Shown: positions 16,662 through 25,843, counted from the first letter of the stretch. The stretch: DNA of 64,000 nucleotides from Fibrobacter sp. UWH4 (GCF_900142475.1 NZ_FRAY01000002.1:434001-498000), one strand, 5' to 3'. Numbers and translations: made by a program. Notes: generated by a model not told the origin, from the letters alone.

Positions 16662-17867
16662 GTGAAGATTTTTACAAACGTCATTGCGAGCCCTGTAAGG
16701 GCGAAACAATCCATTTTTGGTCGGTTAGTATTTGCGCTTGTCTTTGCGTGTATTTTCATTGCGTGTGGCGATGAGTCTGGTAGCTCCGCTCCTGATTCAG
16801 TCGGTGAAATCTCGTTGAGTAGCAATGAGGACCTTGGTTCCAGTTCGAGTGTCGGCGAGAATGGTTGGGAGAATGGTTCTTCTTCGTCTTTGAAGCCTGA
16901 TTCGAATGGCTCGCAGAAAAATTCTAGTTCCGCAATAACGGTACAATCTAGCAGTAGCTCGAATGCAAAATCTTCGTCAAGTAAGGCGTGGACTTGCTCT
17001 GAAGAAGGAAAAATTGTTGAGAAAAAAAATAAGACAACAGATGTATGGGAAATATATCAATGTGTAAATGGCGTTTATGAATTGGTTGTGTATTCAAGTT
17101 CTTCAGAAAAAGTCTATACATTCAAGGAATTATTTAAAGAAGACAGTGTATTTAATAAAAAGATGGAATATGGAACTTTCGAGGATCCGCGTGATGGACA
17201 GAAGTATAGGACCATCGTTATAAAAACGGGATATGTTAGTGTGCCAGAATTTGAGGCTTTTGCTCAGAATCTGAACTACGGATCACAAATAAAATTGGGA
17301 ACCTCTGTTTTTGACGATGACAAAGTCGAAAAATACTGTTATGATGATGACCCTTGGTTTTGCGAACACTATTTTGGTGGATTGTACTCCTGGAGCGAGG
17401 CAATGGGACTCCCGAAGGCATGCGATAGTGTATGGACGGGTACGACGCAAAATTGTCCTGATTCAATTGCTCCAGGAATTGTTTATGAGGCTGAATGGAG
17501 CGATCTCCAAATACAGGGAATATGCCCTGAGGGATGGCATGTGATGAACGAAACCGAATGGAGAGCTTTGATTCATGGAGATGAGTCTGCATCTCGTGCG
17601 ATATCAAAAGCTTCGTATGGAGGCAATGAAAGTGGCTTTTCTGCTTTGCGTGGGGGAGGGAAACTAGTTTCGCATCCTGAACTTAATGCTGTGTATGAAG
17701 ATATTGGAGATGCTTGCAATTATTGGTTGCCGTCTGAGGAATCAGAAGGTGGAGCGAATGGATTGGTTGATTACCGTTATTCATATTTTATGTATGATAG
17801 GATTCATGATAAAAACTTTGGCCTTCCCGTCCGCTGCGTAAAGAATTATTTGTCGGAATCTAGGTGA
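16662..17867 (+). CDS. FISUMP-domain lipoprotein
   Basis: 401 aa, GTG start with GGAGG 6 bp upstream. A lipoprotein signal ends in FIACGDE (Cys near residue 36). A Ser-rich linker follows (about 45-110). The C-terminal FISUMP domain (about 150-398) has ICPEGWHVMNETEW, a WLPSEE segment and the closing PVRCVKN. These domains are abundant in Fibrobacter and their function is unknown. The first 15 codons are made by an interspersed repeat (16680-16713), giving VIASPVRAKQSI before the hydrophobic core. Base use is more AT-rich than in neighbours. Confidence 0.85.
   Translation: MKIFTNVIASPVRAKQSIFGRLVFALVFACIFIACGDESGSSAPDSVGEISLSSNEDLGSSSSVGENGWENGSSSSLKPDSNGSQKNSSSAITVQSSSSSNAKSSSSKAWTCSEEGKIVEKKNKTTDVWEIYQCVNGVYELVVYSSSSEKVYTFKELFKEDSVFNKKMEYGTFEDPRDGQKYRTIVIKTGYVSVPEFEAFAQNLNYGSQIKLGTSVFDDDKVEKYCYDDDPWFCEHYFGGLYSWSEAMGLPKACDSVWTGTTQNCPDSIAPGIVYEAEWSDLQIQGICPEGWHVMNETEWRALIHGDESASRAISKASYGGNESGFSALRGGGKLVSHPELNAVYEDIGDACNYWLPSEESEGGANGLVDYRYSYFMYDRIHDKNFGLPVRCVKNYLSESR
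16680..16713 (+). repeat. GTCATTGCGAG...GCAATCC repeat in the lipoprotein leader
   Basis: Interspersed palindromic repeat with GTCATTGCGAGC at the left and GCGAAACAATCC at the right. It is shared with 20029-20060 (intergenic), 47491-47520 (in priA) and, reversed, 49917-49950 (peptidase leader). Here it is translated. Confidence 0.8.
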
Positions 17868-18229
17868 GCTAGATTTCTTCCTTTAAAAATTTTAAACAAA
17901 AAACAGGGCTTTGAGAAAAGCGACGGCGAATGCCTGGCCGCTAAGCGGACAGTAAAGGCCGAAGGCCGTAATTTGTCCGCGTGCGGAGCAGGCTGAGCCG
18001 GAGCGTTTTTTTTCGGACATGAAAAGCTGATGCCGATTTCCATCGGCATGACGCGGGCTGGGAAAGGAGGTGCCGGGGGTTTTAGGGGGCAGAGCCCCTT
18101 AGGCGAGGGGGTGCTGGAAGACTTGCCTTGGACCCTCTTGCTGCGCTCCAGGGTGACAACAAGGCAAGGCTGCAAGCAGGGGGAGCCTTCCCCCTTCACC
18201 CAAAAATTTTATTACATTTCACCCTACCG
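17868..18229. repeat. Repeat cluster upstream of RNase D
   Basis: No gene seen. It contains several GC-rich elements: GATGCCGAT/ATCGGCATGAC (about 18027-18052), a GGGGGCAGAGCCCC inverted repeat (about 18086), a reversed CTCCAGGGTGAC element (about 18131-18158) and CAGGGGGAGCCTTCCCCC (about 18178-18195). All have relatives elsewhere in the window. Confidence 0.7.
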
Positions 18230-19387
18230 ATGCAAGACGAAAAATACATCCTGGTAGATAGCGAAGAATCGCTCGCGAATTTGCTCGCGGATTTGGAGCT
18301 GTACGAAATGGCCGCCGTCGATACCGAGGCGGATTCCATGTACCATTATACCACCCGTCTTTGCCTGATCCAGATTACCATCGGCGAGCACCACTACATT
18401 GTGGACCCGCTGTGTGGGCTTGACCTTGCCCCTTTGTTCAAGGCCCGCGCCATGCAGACGCTCATTTTCCACGGCGCCGACTACGACTTGCGACTGCTGT
18501 GGCAGACTTACGGATTCTCGCCGAAGCAGATTTTTGACACCATGCTCGCGGCAAAGATTCTGGGCGAAGATCACCTGGGCCTTGCGGACTTGGTCCGCGA
18601 ATACTTCGGTGACGAACTCAAGAAAGAAAACCAGCGTGCCGACTGGACGACGCGACCGCTGCCGCTCGAAATGTGCGAATACGCCATCCACGACACGTTC
18701 TACCTGCACGAACTCTGCGCGATTCTCGTGGAAAAACTGCAAGAGGCTGGCCGCATGAGCTGGCTTACCGAACAGTGCGATGCCTTAATCGAACACGCCA
18801 AGCACCCCGCTCCGCAGAGAAAGGACCCCTGGCGCGTCACGGGTTCTGCACCGCTTTCGCCGTGCGCCCTGAACGTGCTCAAGTTCCTCTGGGAATGGCG
18901 CGAAAACCAGGCCCAGGAACTGGACCGCCCGCCCTACAAGGTGATGCCGGTGGAGCTCATGCTCGCCATCGCACGCCGCAGCGAGGCGAATTTCCCGACC
19001 GTGGACTTGGAAAAGTTGCCGAAGCTCCCCCGCAATTTCCGCGACGAGCGTCTGGATTCATTCGTGAACATGCTGCAGACGGCCGTGGCCGTGCCGCAAT
19101 CGGACTGGCCCGAAAGACTCCCCAAGGCCCCGCCCCCGCCGGTGGTGCCGAACTCCGACCTGCTTTCGGTGCTCAAGACCTGGCGCGACCTTAAAGCCGA
19201 AGAACTGGAACTCGACCCGTCGCTCTTGGCCAACAAGGCGCAGCTCATTTGGCTAGCCGCTCCGGGTGACATGCCCTGGGAGGCCCGCTACGAAGAGGCG
19301 CACCTCATGAACTGGCAGCGCGCCCTGTGGACCGAAATTTTGCAACAGAACCTGCCCAACGCAAAGCGCGTAGGCGACCCCGACTAA
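18230..19387 (+). CDS. rnd: Ribonuclease D
   Basis: 385 aa from the ATG at 18230; upstream codons are repeat-derived. The DEDDy exonuclease residues are visible: VDTEAD near residue 26, HGADYDLRL near 86 and YAIHDTFYL near 150. Two HRDC-like helical segments follow (about 205-285 and 300-370), joined by a Pro-rich linker, as in the full-length family. The enzyme trims 3' ends of tRNA precursors and other structured RNAs. No strong ribosome site is seen. A 5-formyl-THF cyclo-ligase gene follows by 57 bp. Confidence 0.9.
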   Translation: MQDEKYILVDSEESLANLLADLELYEMAAVDTEADSMYHYTTRLCLIQITIGEHHYIVDPLCGLDLAPLFKARAMQTLIFHGADYDLRLLWQTYGFSPKQIFDTMLAAKILGEDHLGLADLVREYFGDELKKENQRADWTTRPLPLEMCEYAIHDTFYLHELCAILVEKLQEAGRMSWLTEQCDALIEHAKHPAPQRKDPWRVTGSAPLSPCALNVLKFLWEWRENQAQELDRPPYKVMPVELMLAIARRSEANFPTVDLEKLPKLPRNFRDERLDSFVNMLQTAVAVPQSDWPERLPKAPPPPVVPNSDLLSVLKTWRDLKAEELELDPSLLANKAQLIWLAAPGDMPWEARYEEAHLMNWQRALWTEILQQNLPNAKRVGDPD

Positions 19388-19444
19388 ATTTTTACGACTC
19401 ACCTTAACCGCCCGCTACTGGACAAAACCCCCGCAGGCATCATT

Positions 19445-20020
19445 ATGGAATCTGTACTTCTCGTTTCTGCCTTACTCCTTTTGATTTTCGGCTCCCGGCC
19501 GCTTTTCGAGATGTTGCGCAAAAAACGCGACGGCGAAGAACTCATCGGAAACCCGTGGGAAGAAGTCCACGCCATCAAGGGTTACAGGGAATCGCGCAAG
19601 GTGGCGGCGTTCTACCCGCTCACGGGCGAACCGAACATTATGCCGATTATCGAGCAGCTTGCCGACGAAGACCGTCTGCTGCTCCCCCGCTGCACGGGCC
19701 CCACGACCATGGAGTTCTGCCACGTGCAAAGCCTCAAGAAAGATTTGGTCAAGGGCAAGTTCGGCATCATGGAACCCCGCGGCGACATTCCCGCTTACGA
19801 GGGCGACTTCACCGTGTTCCTGGTTCCCGGCACCAAATTCAACTTGACCGGCGAACGCTGCGGGCACGGCAAGGGTTACTACGACCGCTTTTTGGCAAAG
19901 CACCCGAACGCCCACAAGGCAGGCATTGCAACGCCAAAGCAGATTAGCGTGGAGCCGCTCGTGCAAAAGCTGACCGACATCAAGATGGACCAGATTATCA
20001 TTTGTAGGGAAAAACCCTAA
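19445..20020 (+). CDS. 5-formyltetrahydrofolate cyclo-ligase family protein
   Basis: 191 aa. The family signature KFNLTGERCGHGKGYYDRFL region (about residues 137-156) and the fGIMEP motif near 115 are clear, as is the LLLPR strand near 78. The enzyme makes 5,10-methenyl-THF from 5-formyl-THF using ATP. The N-terminus is unusual: instead of the normal ATP-binding Lys/Arg helix there is a hydrophobic segment (MESVLLVSALLLLIF) that looks like a membrane anchor, followed by a shortened basic helix. It may be membrane-tethered, or the family function may have drifted. Confidence 0.8.
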   Translation: MESVLLVSALLLLIFGSRPLFEMLRKKRDGEELIGNPWEEVHAIKGYRESRKVAAFYPLTGEPNIMPIIEQLADEDRLLLPRCTGPTTMEFCHVQSLKKDLVKGKFGIMEPRGDIPAYEGDFTVFLVPGTKFNLTGERCGHGKGYYDRFLAKHPNAHKAGIATPKQISVEPLVQKLTDIKMDQIIICREKP

Positions 20021-20028
20021 GACAAAAC

Positions 20029-20060
20029 GTCATTGCGAGCACGCAGTGCGAAGCAATCCA
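20029..20060 (+). repeat. GTCATTGCGAG...GCAATCC repeat, intergenic copy
   Basis: Free-standing copy of the family, between the cyclo-ligase and SpoU genes, with GCACGCAGTGC as the variable centre. Confidence 0.8.
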
Positions 20061-20085
20061 AGGAAAATTTTTAAAAGGAAGAAAC

Positions 20086-21072
20086 ATGGCTTTCGACAAG
20101 AACAAAGAAACTGAGTTCGGCATTATCCGCAACAACTTCAAGGACCGCGAACCGCGTGACGATTCCCGCGAACACCGCGAAGGATTCGAGGATTTCCGCC
20201 GCCGCGATTTCAACAAGCCGCGCGAAAGTTTTAACAGCGAACGTCCGCGATTCAACAAGGACCGCGAAGGTTTCACACGCCGCAAGACCGATGGCGACCG
20301 CCGCGTGAGTTTCGGCGACCCCGATGGCGCTCCGCAAACCGCGATCGGCGGCATCCGCGAAGTGACCGACCTTCTGGAACGTAGCCCCATGCAGGTGCAC
20401 CGCGTGCTCTTTATGCACCAGTCGGGCAACCCCAAGCTCTATGAGTTGCAAAAGCTCGCGAAGCGCGCCCATGTACACGTACAGCAGGTGGATTCCAAAG
20501 TTCTGAACACCTACACGACGCAGCACCACGGCGTGGTCGCCCTGCTCAACGAAAAGGAACTCCTGGTTTGGGAAGATATCCGCGAAGAATACTTTGCCGC
20601 CAAGCAAAAAGGCGAACGCAAGCTGATTGCCGTGGGCACCAACATCGAAGACCCGCGCAACCTGGGCGCCTGCATCCGTAGTGCACTCGCCTTGGGTGTA
20701 GACCTTTTGATGCTCCCGGCCAAGGGCATGTGCGGCATTACGCCGGCTGTCGCCCGCTCTGCCGCAGGCGCGCTCGACAAGATGAAAATTTGCCGTCCGA
20801 ACAACCTGGAAGCCGCCGTCGGCGAACTCAAGCTCGCGGGCTACCAGATTCTGGGCCTCGATGCCGACACCGAGACGAACCTCGCCGGCTTTGAATTCAG
20901 CGACCAGGCGGTCATCGCCGTCGGTGGCGAAGACGTGGGCCTCCCGCCCTTTATCCGCAAACAGTGCGACGCCGTGCTCCGCATTCCGATGATGCCCGAA
21001 GCGCATTCCTACAACGCCTCGGTAGCCCTTTCGCTCGGCCTGTACGAATACGCAAGACTACGCATCAAGTAA
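20086..21072 (+). CDS. TrmH/SpoU family RNA 2'-O-methyltransferase
   Basis: 328 aa. The SPOUT knot motifs are complete: NIEDPRNLGACIRSA (near residue 186), AVGGEDVGLP (near 277) and IPMMPEAHSYNASVALSLGL (near 303). A substrate-binding domain precedes them (about 85-160, HRVLFMHQSG). The first 85 residues are an Arg/Asp/Phe-rich low-complexity stretch that may bind RNA. It probably methylates a ribose of rRNA or tRNA; the RlmB type is closest by layout, but the site cannot be assigned. AAAAGGAAG lies before the ATG. Confidence 0.9.
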   Translation: MAFDKNKETEFGIIRNNFKDREPRDDSREHREGFEDFRRRDFNKPRESFNSERPRFNKDREGFTRRKTDGDRRVSFGDPDGAPQTAIGGIREVTDLLERSPMQVHRVLFMHQSGNPKLYELQKLAKRAHVHVQQVDSKVLNTYTTQHHGVVALLNEKELLVWEDIREEYFAAKQKGERKLIAVGTNIEDPRNLGACIRSALALGVDLLMLPAKGMCGITPAVARSAAGALDKMKICRPNNLEAAVGELKLAGYQILGLDADTETNLAGFEFSDQAVIAVGGEDVGLPPFIRKQCDAVLRIPMMPEAHSYNASVALSLGLYEYARLRIK

Positions 21073-21099
21073 GCTTGCCGTTTCACAAGGAGGCTTTCT

Positions 21100-22164
21100 A
21101 TGCGAACCCGATCATTACTTCTATTTGCATGCTCGCTAGTATTTGCTCAACCCGACGCAAATCCGCAGCAGATGCCTCCGCAAGCGTACCCTGCACCGCA
21201 ACAGCAGATGCCTCCGCAGGCGTACCCCGTACAGCAGCAAAACAATTCTCCTGTTATGTACGGGACCTACGTCCAGTACAATGCTGTTCCTCCGGCAATC
21301 CCTGACAGTATCGCCAAACGAGAGGCCGCGATAAAAGACAGCATTGCCGCCGAACGCGCCAAGGAAGATTCACTGAAAAATGTTGTGTGGAATCGAATGG
21401 AAAGCAGTTCCCTTTTCGCGGGGTTCCACATTTCCTTTGGACTTGCAGGCATATACAACAGCGAAAAGGTCAAGGGACGCTACACCCCCGGTTCCAAAAG
21501 CGAAAATTATGCAGACCCATTCAAGGGTACAATAGGCTTCACCTTTGACTTAGGTCTAGCGGGGATGTACAGACCGATTAAGTATGCAGGACTCTATCTC
21601 GAAGCAGATTTCCGACTTTCCTACTACTCACGAGAATCGGACGACTACTGCATCGATGTTCAGAAATTCGGAAAGACCAAATGCGAAGCTCTTGACGAAG
21701 ACTTCCTGTTAATCGGATTCGATTTTCCCCTGCTGTTAAGAGTCTACCCGACGAGAAACTTCTTCCTAGAAGCAGGTCCCAGTTTACGCCTGAATGTATA
21801 TGGTTCCAGATCATTGTCCGAAGATACCGACTGGAGCATTTCTACAGATGATGACGAAAACAAGAAAAACGACTCTTATCGAGAAGACATAGGAGGATGG
21901 GATTGCGAAACCGCCGGCTACTCCCTCGTTTTCGGATTCGGCTACTCCACGGTCGCCATGAGCGAAACGACAACCCTGACAGGAGGGACCAAGGTATCAC
22001 CAGTTCCCGTCGAATTAGCATTCCGTGTCATTGTCGACCAGACAAACCTGGAAGAACAGGATGCCATTCAACTGAATAAGAAATACGGAACTTACCGCGA
22101 AGCCTCCACAGCCCGTAGCTGGTCCATCAACCTATCCTTCACCGTTTTCGGCGGAGTTTGGTAG
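21100..22164 (+). CDS. Putative outer-membrane beta-barrel protein
   Basis: 354 aa with an ideal ribosome site (AAGGAGG) and a signal peptide (MRTRSLLLFACSLVFA). The mature N-terminus holds two copies of QQMPPQAYP in a Gln/Pro-rich stretch, then a short charged, possibly coiled segment (SIAKREAAIKDSIAAERAKEDS). From residue about 100, alternating aromatic/hydrophobic strands with turns, and a final strand ending in aromatic GGVW, are typical of an outer-membrane barrel. No family or function recognised. A terminator follows. Confidence 0.75.
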   Translation: MRTRSLLLFACSLVFAQPDANPQQMPPQAYPAPQQQMPPQAYPVQQQNNSPVMYGTYVQYNAVPPAIPDSIAKREAAIKDSIAAERAKEDSLKNVVWNRMESSSLFAGFHISFGLAGIYNSEKVKGRYTPGSKSENYADPFKGTIGFTFDLGLAGMYRPIKYAGLYLEADFRLSYYSRESDDYCIDVQKFGKTKCEALDEDFLLIGFDFPLLLRVYPTRNFFLEAGPSLRLNVYGSRSLSEDTDWSISTDDDENKKNDSYREDIGGWDCETAGYSLVFGFGYSTVAMSETTTLTGGTKVSPVPVELAFRVIVDQTNLEEQDAIQLNKKYGTYREASTARSWSINLSFTVFGGVW

Positions 22165-22178
22165 ACCATTAAGACAAA

Positions 22179-22196
22179 TATTCCAACTTGGACTAT
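22179..22196. promoter_or_regulatory. Imperfect TATTCCAA-C-TTGGA palindrome
   Basis: Same motif as at 10616, 28083 and 53230, with one arm degraded. It lies about 90 bp upstream of the diguanylate cyclase gene. Confidence 0.4.
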
Positions 22197-22200
22197 AAAT

Positions 22201-22224
22201 GCACCCTGTAGGGGGTGTTTTTTT
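22201..22224 (+). terminator. Terminator of the outer-membrane protein gene
   Basis: GCACCC and GGGGGTG stem with a short loop followed by nine T residues. Confidence 0.85.
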
Positions 22225-22285
22225 TTGCTATTCACTTACTTTTCATATCAAATTGGTATATCTTTCTTCTTAAGAAGGGAAAAAT

Positions 22286-23656
22286 ATGGATTTCAGCTCT
22301 CTGTTGTCAAAATATAAGGCCAAGGCGTGCATCGTCTCCATCGATTTCTACGAAGACGAAACATACGGGAACATCCGCATTCTCGAGGGAAACAAGGCGC
22401 ACTACGACGACATGACCGCCATCGGCCACCCTTTTGTCCCCAACACTCCTTACGAGGCCTGTTTTCCAAAGAATCGAAATTTCGAGGACTACTGTTTTCG
22501 CTGCACACGCAGCGGCAGACCTCAGCACGCCTACGTGGAACTTTACACCATGGGCCTCTGGTTGAACATGTTCCTGATTCCGATCGAATCGGACAAGCCG
22601 AACACCGGCTACTGCATTTACGTTTACGACGTTTCTCCAAAGGTGGACTCCGCAGCGATGGTCGACCTTTCTGGCGACGTGGCCTCCGAAGTGCTAAAAG
22701 CCTGCGTCAAGCTCCGCAGCTCGATCGACATCAAGAAGACCTTCCAAGAAGTCATTGAAGATATTCGCAGTCTTTGCGGTTCCGAACACTGCTGCATTTT
22801 GCTGACCGATCCCGATTCCCGCACCTGCGAGGTCCTTGGAGACGCCCTCAGCAAAGAAACAAAACTTCTCCCCATGTCCACCTACCTAGATGGTTTCTAT
22901 GAAATCACGGAAACCTGGGCCGAAACTCTTGGCGGAAGCACCTGCATTATCATCAAAGACCAACACGATATGGAGCACCTGCATGAGCAAAACCCCATCT
23001 GGGCAGAATCGCTTGTGGGAGCGATGGTCAAGACAATCGTGCTATTTCCGTTACGGTTCGACAATAGGGTACTCGGCTACATGTGGGCAATCAACTTCGA
23101 CGCCGAAAGCACCATCAAGATTAAAAAGACGCTTGAACTGACAACCTATTTCCTGGCCTCCGAAATTGCTAACCACCTGCTTCTGATTAAACTCGAAATT
23201 ATGAGTTCCATTGACTCGCTCACGGGCATCAAGAACAGGAATATGATGAACAACCGCGTAGACCAGATTGTGAGCGGCAAACTCCCCACGCCAGACGCCG
23301 TATTCTTTATTGACCTGAACGGGCTCAAGCGCGTGAACGACGAACAGGGCCACAACGCCGGCGACAAGATGCTCCGCACGGCAGCGAAAATCCTGCAAGA
23401 AGTTCTCCATGACGGCGAAGTGTTCCGCGCAGGCGGCGACGAATTCATGGCGATGGTTCCGAAAATTTCTGAAGCCGAGCTGCAAAAGCGAATCGAACAA
23501 GTTCATAAGGTTGCAAAAGCAAACGACATTCACTTCTCGATTGGATCGTGCTACGGAGGAAAGGATGTTCGCAAGGCAATGCACACCGCCGACGAACGCA
23601 TGTACGCAGACAAAAATGCCTACTACGAAGCACACCCTGAGGAAAAATACCGATAG
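22286..23656 (+). CDS. Diguanylate cyclase with N-terminal sensory region
   Basis: 456 aa, GAAGGG before the ATG. The C-terminal GGDEF domain (about 305-445) has the SLTGIKNRNMMNNR entry motif, FIDLNGLKRVND and the intact active-site AGGDEF near residue 384, so it should make cyclic di-GMP from two GTP. The RxxD inhibitory site is not obvious. Residues about 145-290 look like a GAF domain (CCILLTDPDSRTCEV; LFPLRFDNRVLGYMWAIN), and residues 1-140 form a PAS-like or unknown sensory region. No membrane segments, so it is cytoplasmic. A TTCCAA palindrome lies upstream. Confidence 0.92.
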   Translation: MDFSSLLSKYKAKACIVSIDFYEDETYGNIRILEGNKAHYDDMTAIGHPFVPNTPYEACFPKNRNFEDYCFRCTRSGRPQHAYVELYTMGLWLNMFLIPIESDKPNTGYCIYVYDVSPKVDSAAMVDLSGDVASEVLKACVKLRSSIDIKKTFQEVIEDIRSLCGSEHCCILLTDPDSRTCEVLGDALSKETKLLPMSTYLDGFYEITETWAETLGGSTCIIIKDQHDMEHLHEQNPIWAESLVGAMVKTIVLFPLRFDNRVLGYMWAINFDAESTIKIKKTLELTTYFLASEIANHLLLIKLEIMSSIDSLTGIKNRNMMNNRVDQIVSGKLPTPDAVFFIDLNGLKRVNDEQGHNAGDKMLRTAAKILQEVLHDGEVFRAGGDEFMAMVPKISEAELQKRIEQVHKVAKANDIHFSIGSCYGGKDVRKAMHTADERMYADKNAYYEAHPEEKYR

Positions 23657-23670
23657 CGTTTTTACAAGCT

Positions 23671-23698
23671 CGGGAGATGCCCGACTAAATCGGGCATA
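23671..23698 (+). repeat. GAGATGCCCGAC...CGGGCATAAC repeat
   Basis: Interspersed hairpin repeat between two convergent genes. Its relatives are at 49150-49181 (intergenic) and 58071-58100 (inside a coding region). Confidence 0.75.
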
Positions 23699-23704
23699 AC
23701 ATTT

Positions 23705-25843
23705 TCACTTCACCACAAAGAACTCACTCATCGTTTCTTTGTAGATATTCCCGTAATTTTTTACGTTGTACAGTTGCACATGCGAACCTGAAATTTTACT
23801 TGCAATTTCGACATACATGTCCCTCAGCGTTGCGTCGGGAGTCTCATCAAGCAGTTCCGTAAAACCTCGAGTAAAACGGTTCGTCAAGTATACGCCCATT
23901 TCTTCGTTTCGTTCATCCGCCTTACTCGTTTCATAAGGCGACGCCGCTGTTAGAAAAACGATACCAGGAATATCCGCCTTTTCCGCAGTTTCACCAAGTC
24001 CACCACTATAGCAGGCCTCCACGGCAACCAGCACCTTGCGGTGCGGAATTTGTTTTATCAGCGAAATAATCTGTTCGTAACTGATTTTGTCATTTCCAAA
24101 ATTCAGGTATCCCGGCATCCCATGACCACTCCAAAAGACAAAAACATTGTCGGTCGACTTTGCACGGAGGACCTTTGACAACTTATCACTTGAATTCCCC
24201 CTTAATATATTTCCTAGGTCAGACGCCGTTACGTAACTTAATTTGTAATCAACCACACCCTTTTCATAGACGTTGTCTCCATCCAAACGGATAAAGAGTT
24301 CTCCCGGATACAAGTTACGACGATGATTTGCAAGGTCATCTTCGGCAATCACGATAATATGGTCATCGTCGTAACCCATCTTCTTGAGTTTCTGGTAAAT
24401 GGCAAAGATGTCCGCCTGAAAGCGGTAATTTGCCCAGCCCGATGAGGCTGCAACCAAAAGCGCCCAATGTTTCGAAACGTCATTATAAGAAATATTCGAG
24501 TCTGCATATTCGAAAAAGCTCGTATCCACATCGGCCTTGAAAAAGTCCAACCAATTTTCTTCTGGATTTATTGAATGCTTCGAATCGTCGTTGCTGGTAA
24601 AATCGTTCGTGACATATTTATGGTCAGCAATATTCCACCCGCGATACACTGAACCGCTCACACTGTTGTCCCTATCCTGGAAAGTCCAAGAACTTGACAC
24701 CCCCGTCAGATCAGGCAAGCGTCCATTCTGCAACGACATGAAATTTTCATGCATTCCGGCAATCATCCAATCGCCGCCGGTACCGTCCCTTCCTCCGAGC
24801 ACAGCTCTAATCGATTCATTCAATTCCAAGCCCGACGAAACGGAATAAGTCGCAGCATACGCCAAAATATACAGAGCATCTACGAAATGCGCTTCGCCAT
24901 TGAGAATGTCTTCGCCAAAATGTTCATGGTAAGCTTGCGCAAACCCGGACTCGGGTCTTGCATACAAATCAAAGCCACGGTAAAAATCGTAATGAAGATT
25001 TTTTACGATAGAATCCGAAACGAAATTACTGGAACACACCACTCGGATGCCACCTTGAGAAGCGACATCCTGTTGATACAATTCATCATCAAAGGCTAAG
25101 GCCATTTTGTCATCATAGGGTTCAAACAACAAAACACTATACGGTTTCTTACGTTCCAAATAAGTCTGCGTAAGCATCCGCAGTTCGGCTTCGTCATTGT
25201 ACAAAAAGATTCTGTCAATTTTAAGTCCGAATTCTTCGGCCATAAAGCCGATCCAGTCGACATAAGAACTTACGAGTCCACCATTCAATTCACTCGACGG
25301 AGCCAAAAGAGTAAGTTCCAGTTCATTCTTAAAAATAGCCGCAAAAGAACTAGCCAAATGCGAGAAAGCTGATTCTATCAGCATAAAGTCGTTTTCAACC
25401 AAGTTCCACAAGTTCGGCATGTTGGCAAAAAAACGCTGGTATTCCACATTCGACGCCTTGGGCGAAAGAATCGGCTTCTCACTTTTCTGCAAAAGCTCCG
25501 CCATACGGTACGCCTTGTCCGATTGAGTAGGCCCCACAACAGCCACATAGTCCGTATCGTGAGCCACCTTTTCCATATACTCGTCAATATCGGCGTCATC
25601 CTGGTTTTTAAATTCCAGTTGCAGTTTTACCTTTTGACCTAGCCCGTCCTGAGCTTTTTCCATATTTTCCAAAGCCCATTCGGCACTGCGTTTCCAGCGA
25701 GGCATTTCAGAGGTCTTTGCCATGACAGCGACCTTGTACTTGTGCGTTTTCGCATCGGAATTTGCAGAAGACGTATTGTCGGAGCACGCACAAAGACAAA
25801 GAATCGCGATAAACAACAAGGAAAGTAGACTATTTCTTGGCAT
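23705..25843 (-). CDS. Lipoprotein: periplasmic-binding domain fused to a legumain-type (C13) protease
   Basis: 712 aa from the ATG at 25843 (GGAGG upstream, then a lipoprotein signal ending CLCACSDN). Residues about 30-400 resemble a type 1 periplasmic-binding domain (VAVMAKTSEMPRW; YVAVVGPTQSDKAY). Residues about 459-712 match peptidase C13: WANYRFQAD, IVIAEDDLA, PGELFIRLDGDNVYEKGV, WSGHG with the catalytic His near 574, and EACYSGG with the catalytic Cys near 611. Arg and Glu residues that in human legumain bind the P1 Asn (Arg44, Glu187) are kept, but the Asp231 position reads Asn in YLTNRF. An exported, membrane-anchored cysteine protease with a ligand-binding sensor is inferred. Its start overlaps the end of the BMP gene by 14 bp. 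Confidence 0.85.
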   Translation of the reverse strand: MPRNSLLSLLFIAILCLCACSDNTSSANSDAKTHKYKVAVMAKTSEMPRWKRSAEWALENMEKAQDGLGQKVKLQLEFKNQDDADIDEYMEKVAHDTDYVAVVGPTQSDKAYRMAELLQKSEKPILSPKASNVEYQRFFANMPNLWNLVENDFMLIESAFSHLASSFAAIFKNELELTLLAPSSELNGGLVSSYVDWIGFMAEEFGLKIDRIFLYNDEAELRMLTQTYLERKKPYSVLLFEPYDDKMALAFDDELYQQDVASQGGIRVVCSSNFVSDSIVKNLHYDFYRGFDLYARPESGFAQAYHEHFGEDILNGEAHFVDALYILAYAATYSVSSGLELNESIRAVLGGRDGTGGDWMIAGMHENFMSLQNGRLPDLTGVSSSWTFQDRDNSVSGSVYRGWNIADHKYVTNDFTSNDDSKHSINPEENWLDFFKADVDTSFFEYADSNISYNDVSKHWALLVAASSGWANYRFQADIFAIYQKLKKMGYDDDHIIVIAEDDLANHRRNLYPGELFIRLDGDNVYEKGVVDYKLSYVTASDLGNILRGNSSDKLSKVLRAKSTDNVFVFWSGHGMPGYLNFGNDKISYEQIISLIKQIPHRKVLVAVEACYSGGLGETAEKADIPGIVFLTAASPYETSKADERNEEMGVYLTNRFTRGFTELLDETPDATLRDMYVEIASKISGSHVQLYNVKNYGNIYKETMSEFFVVK

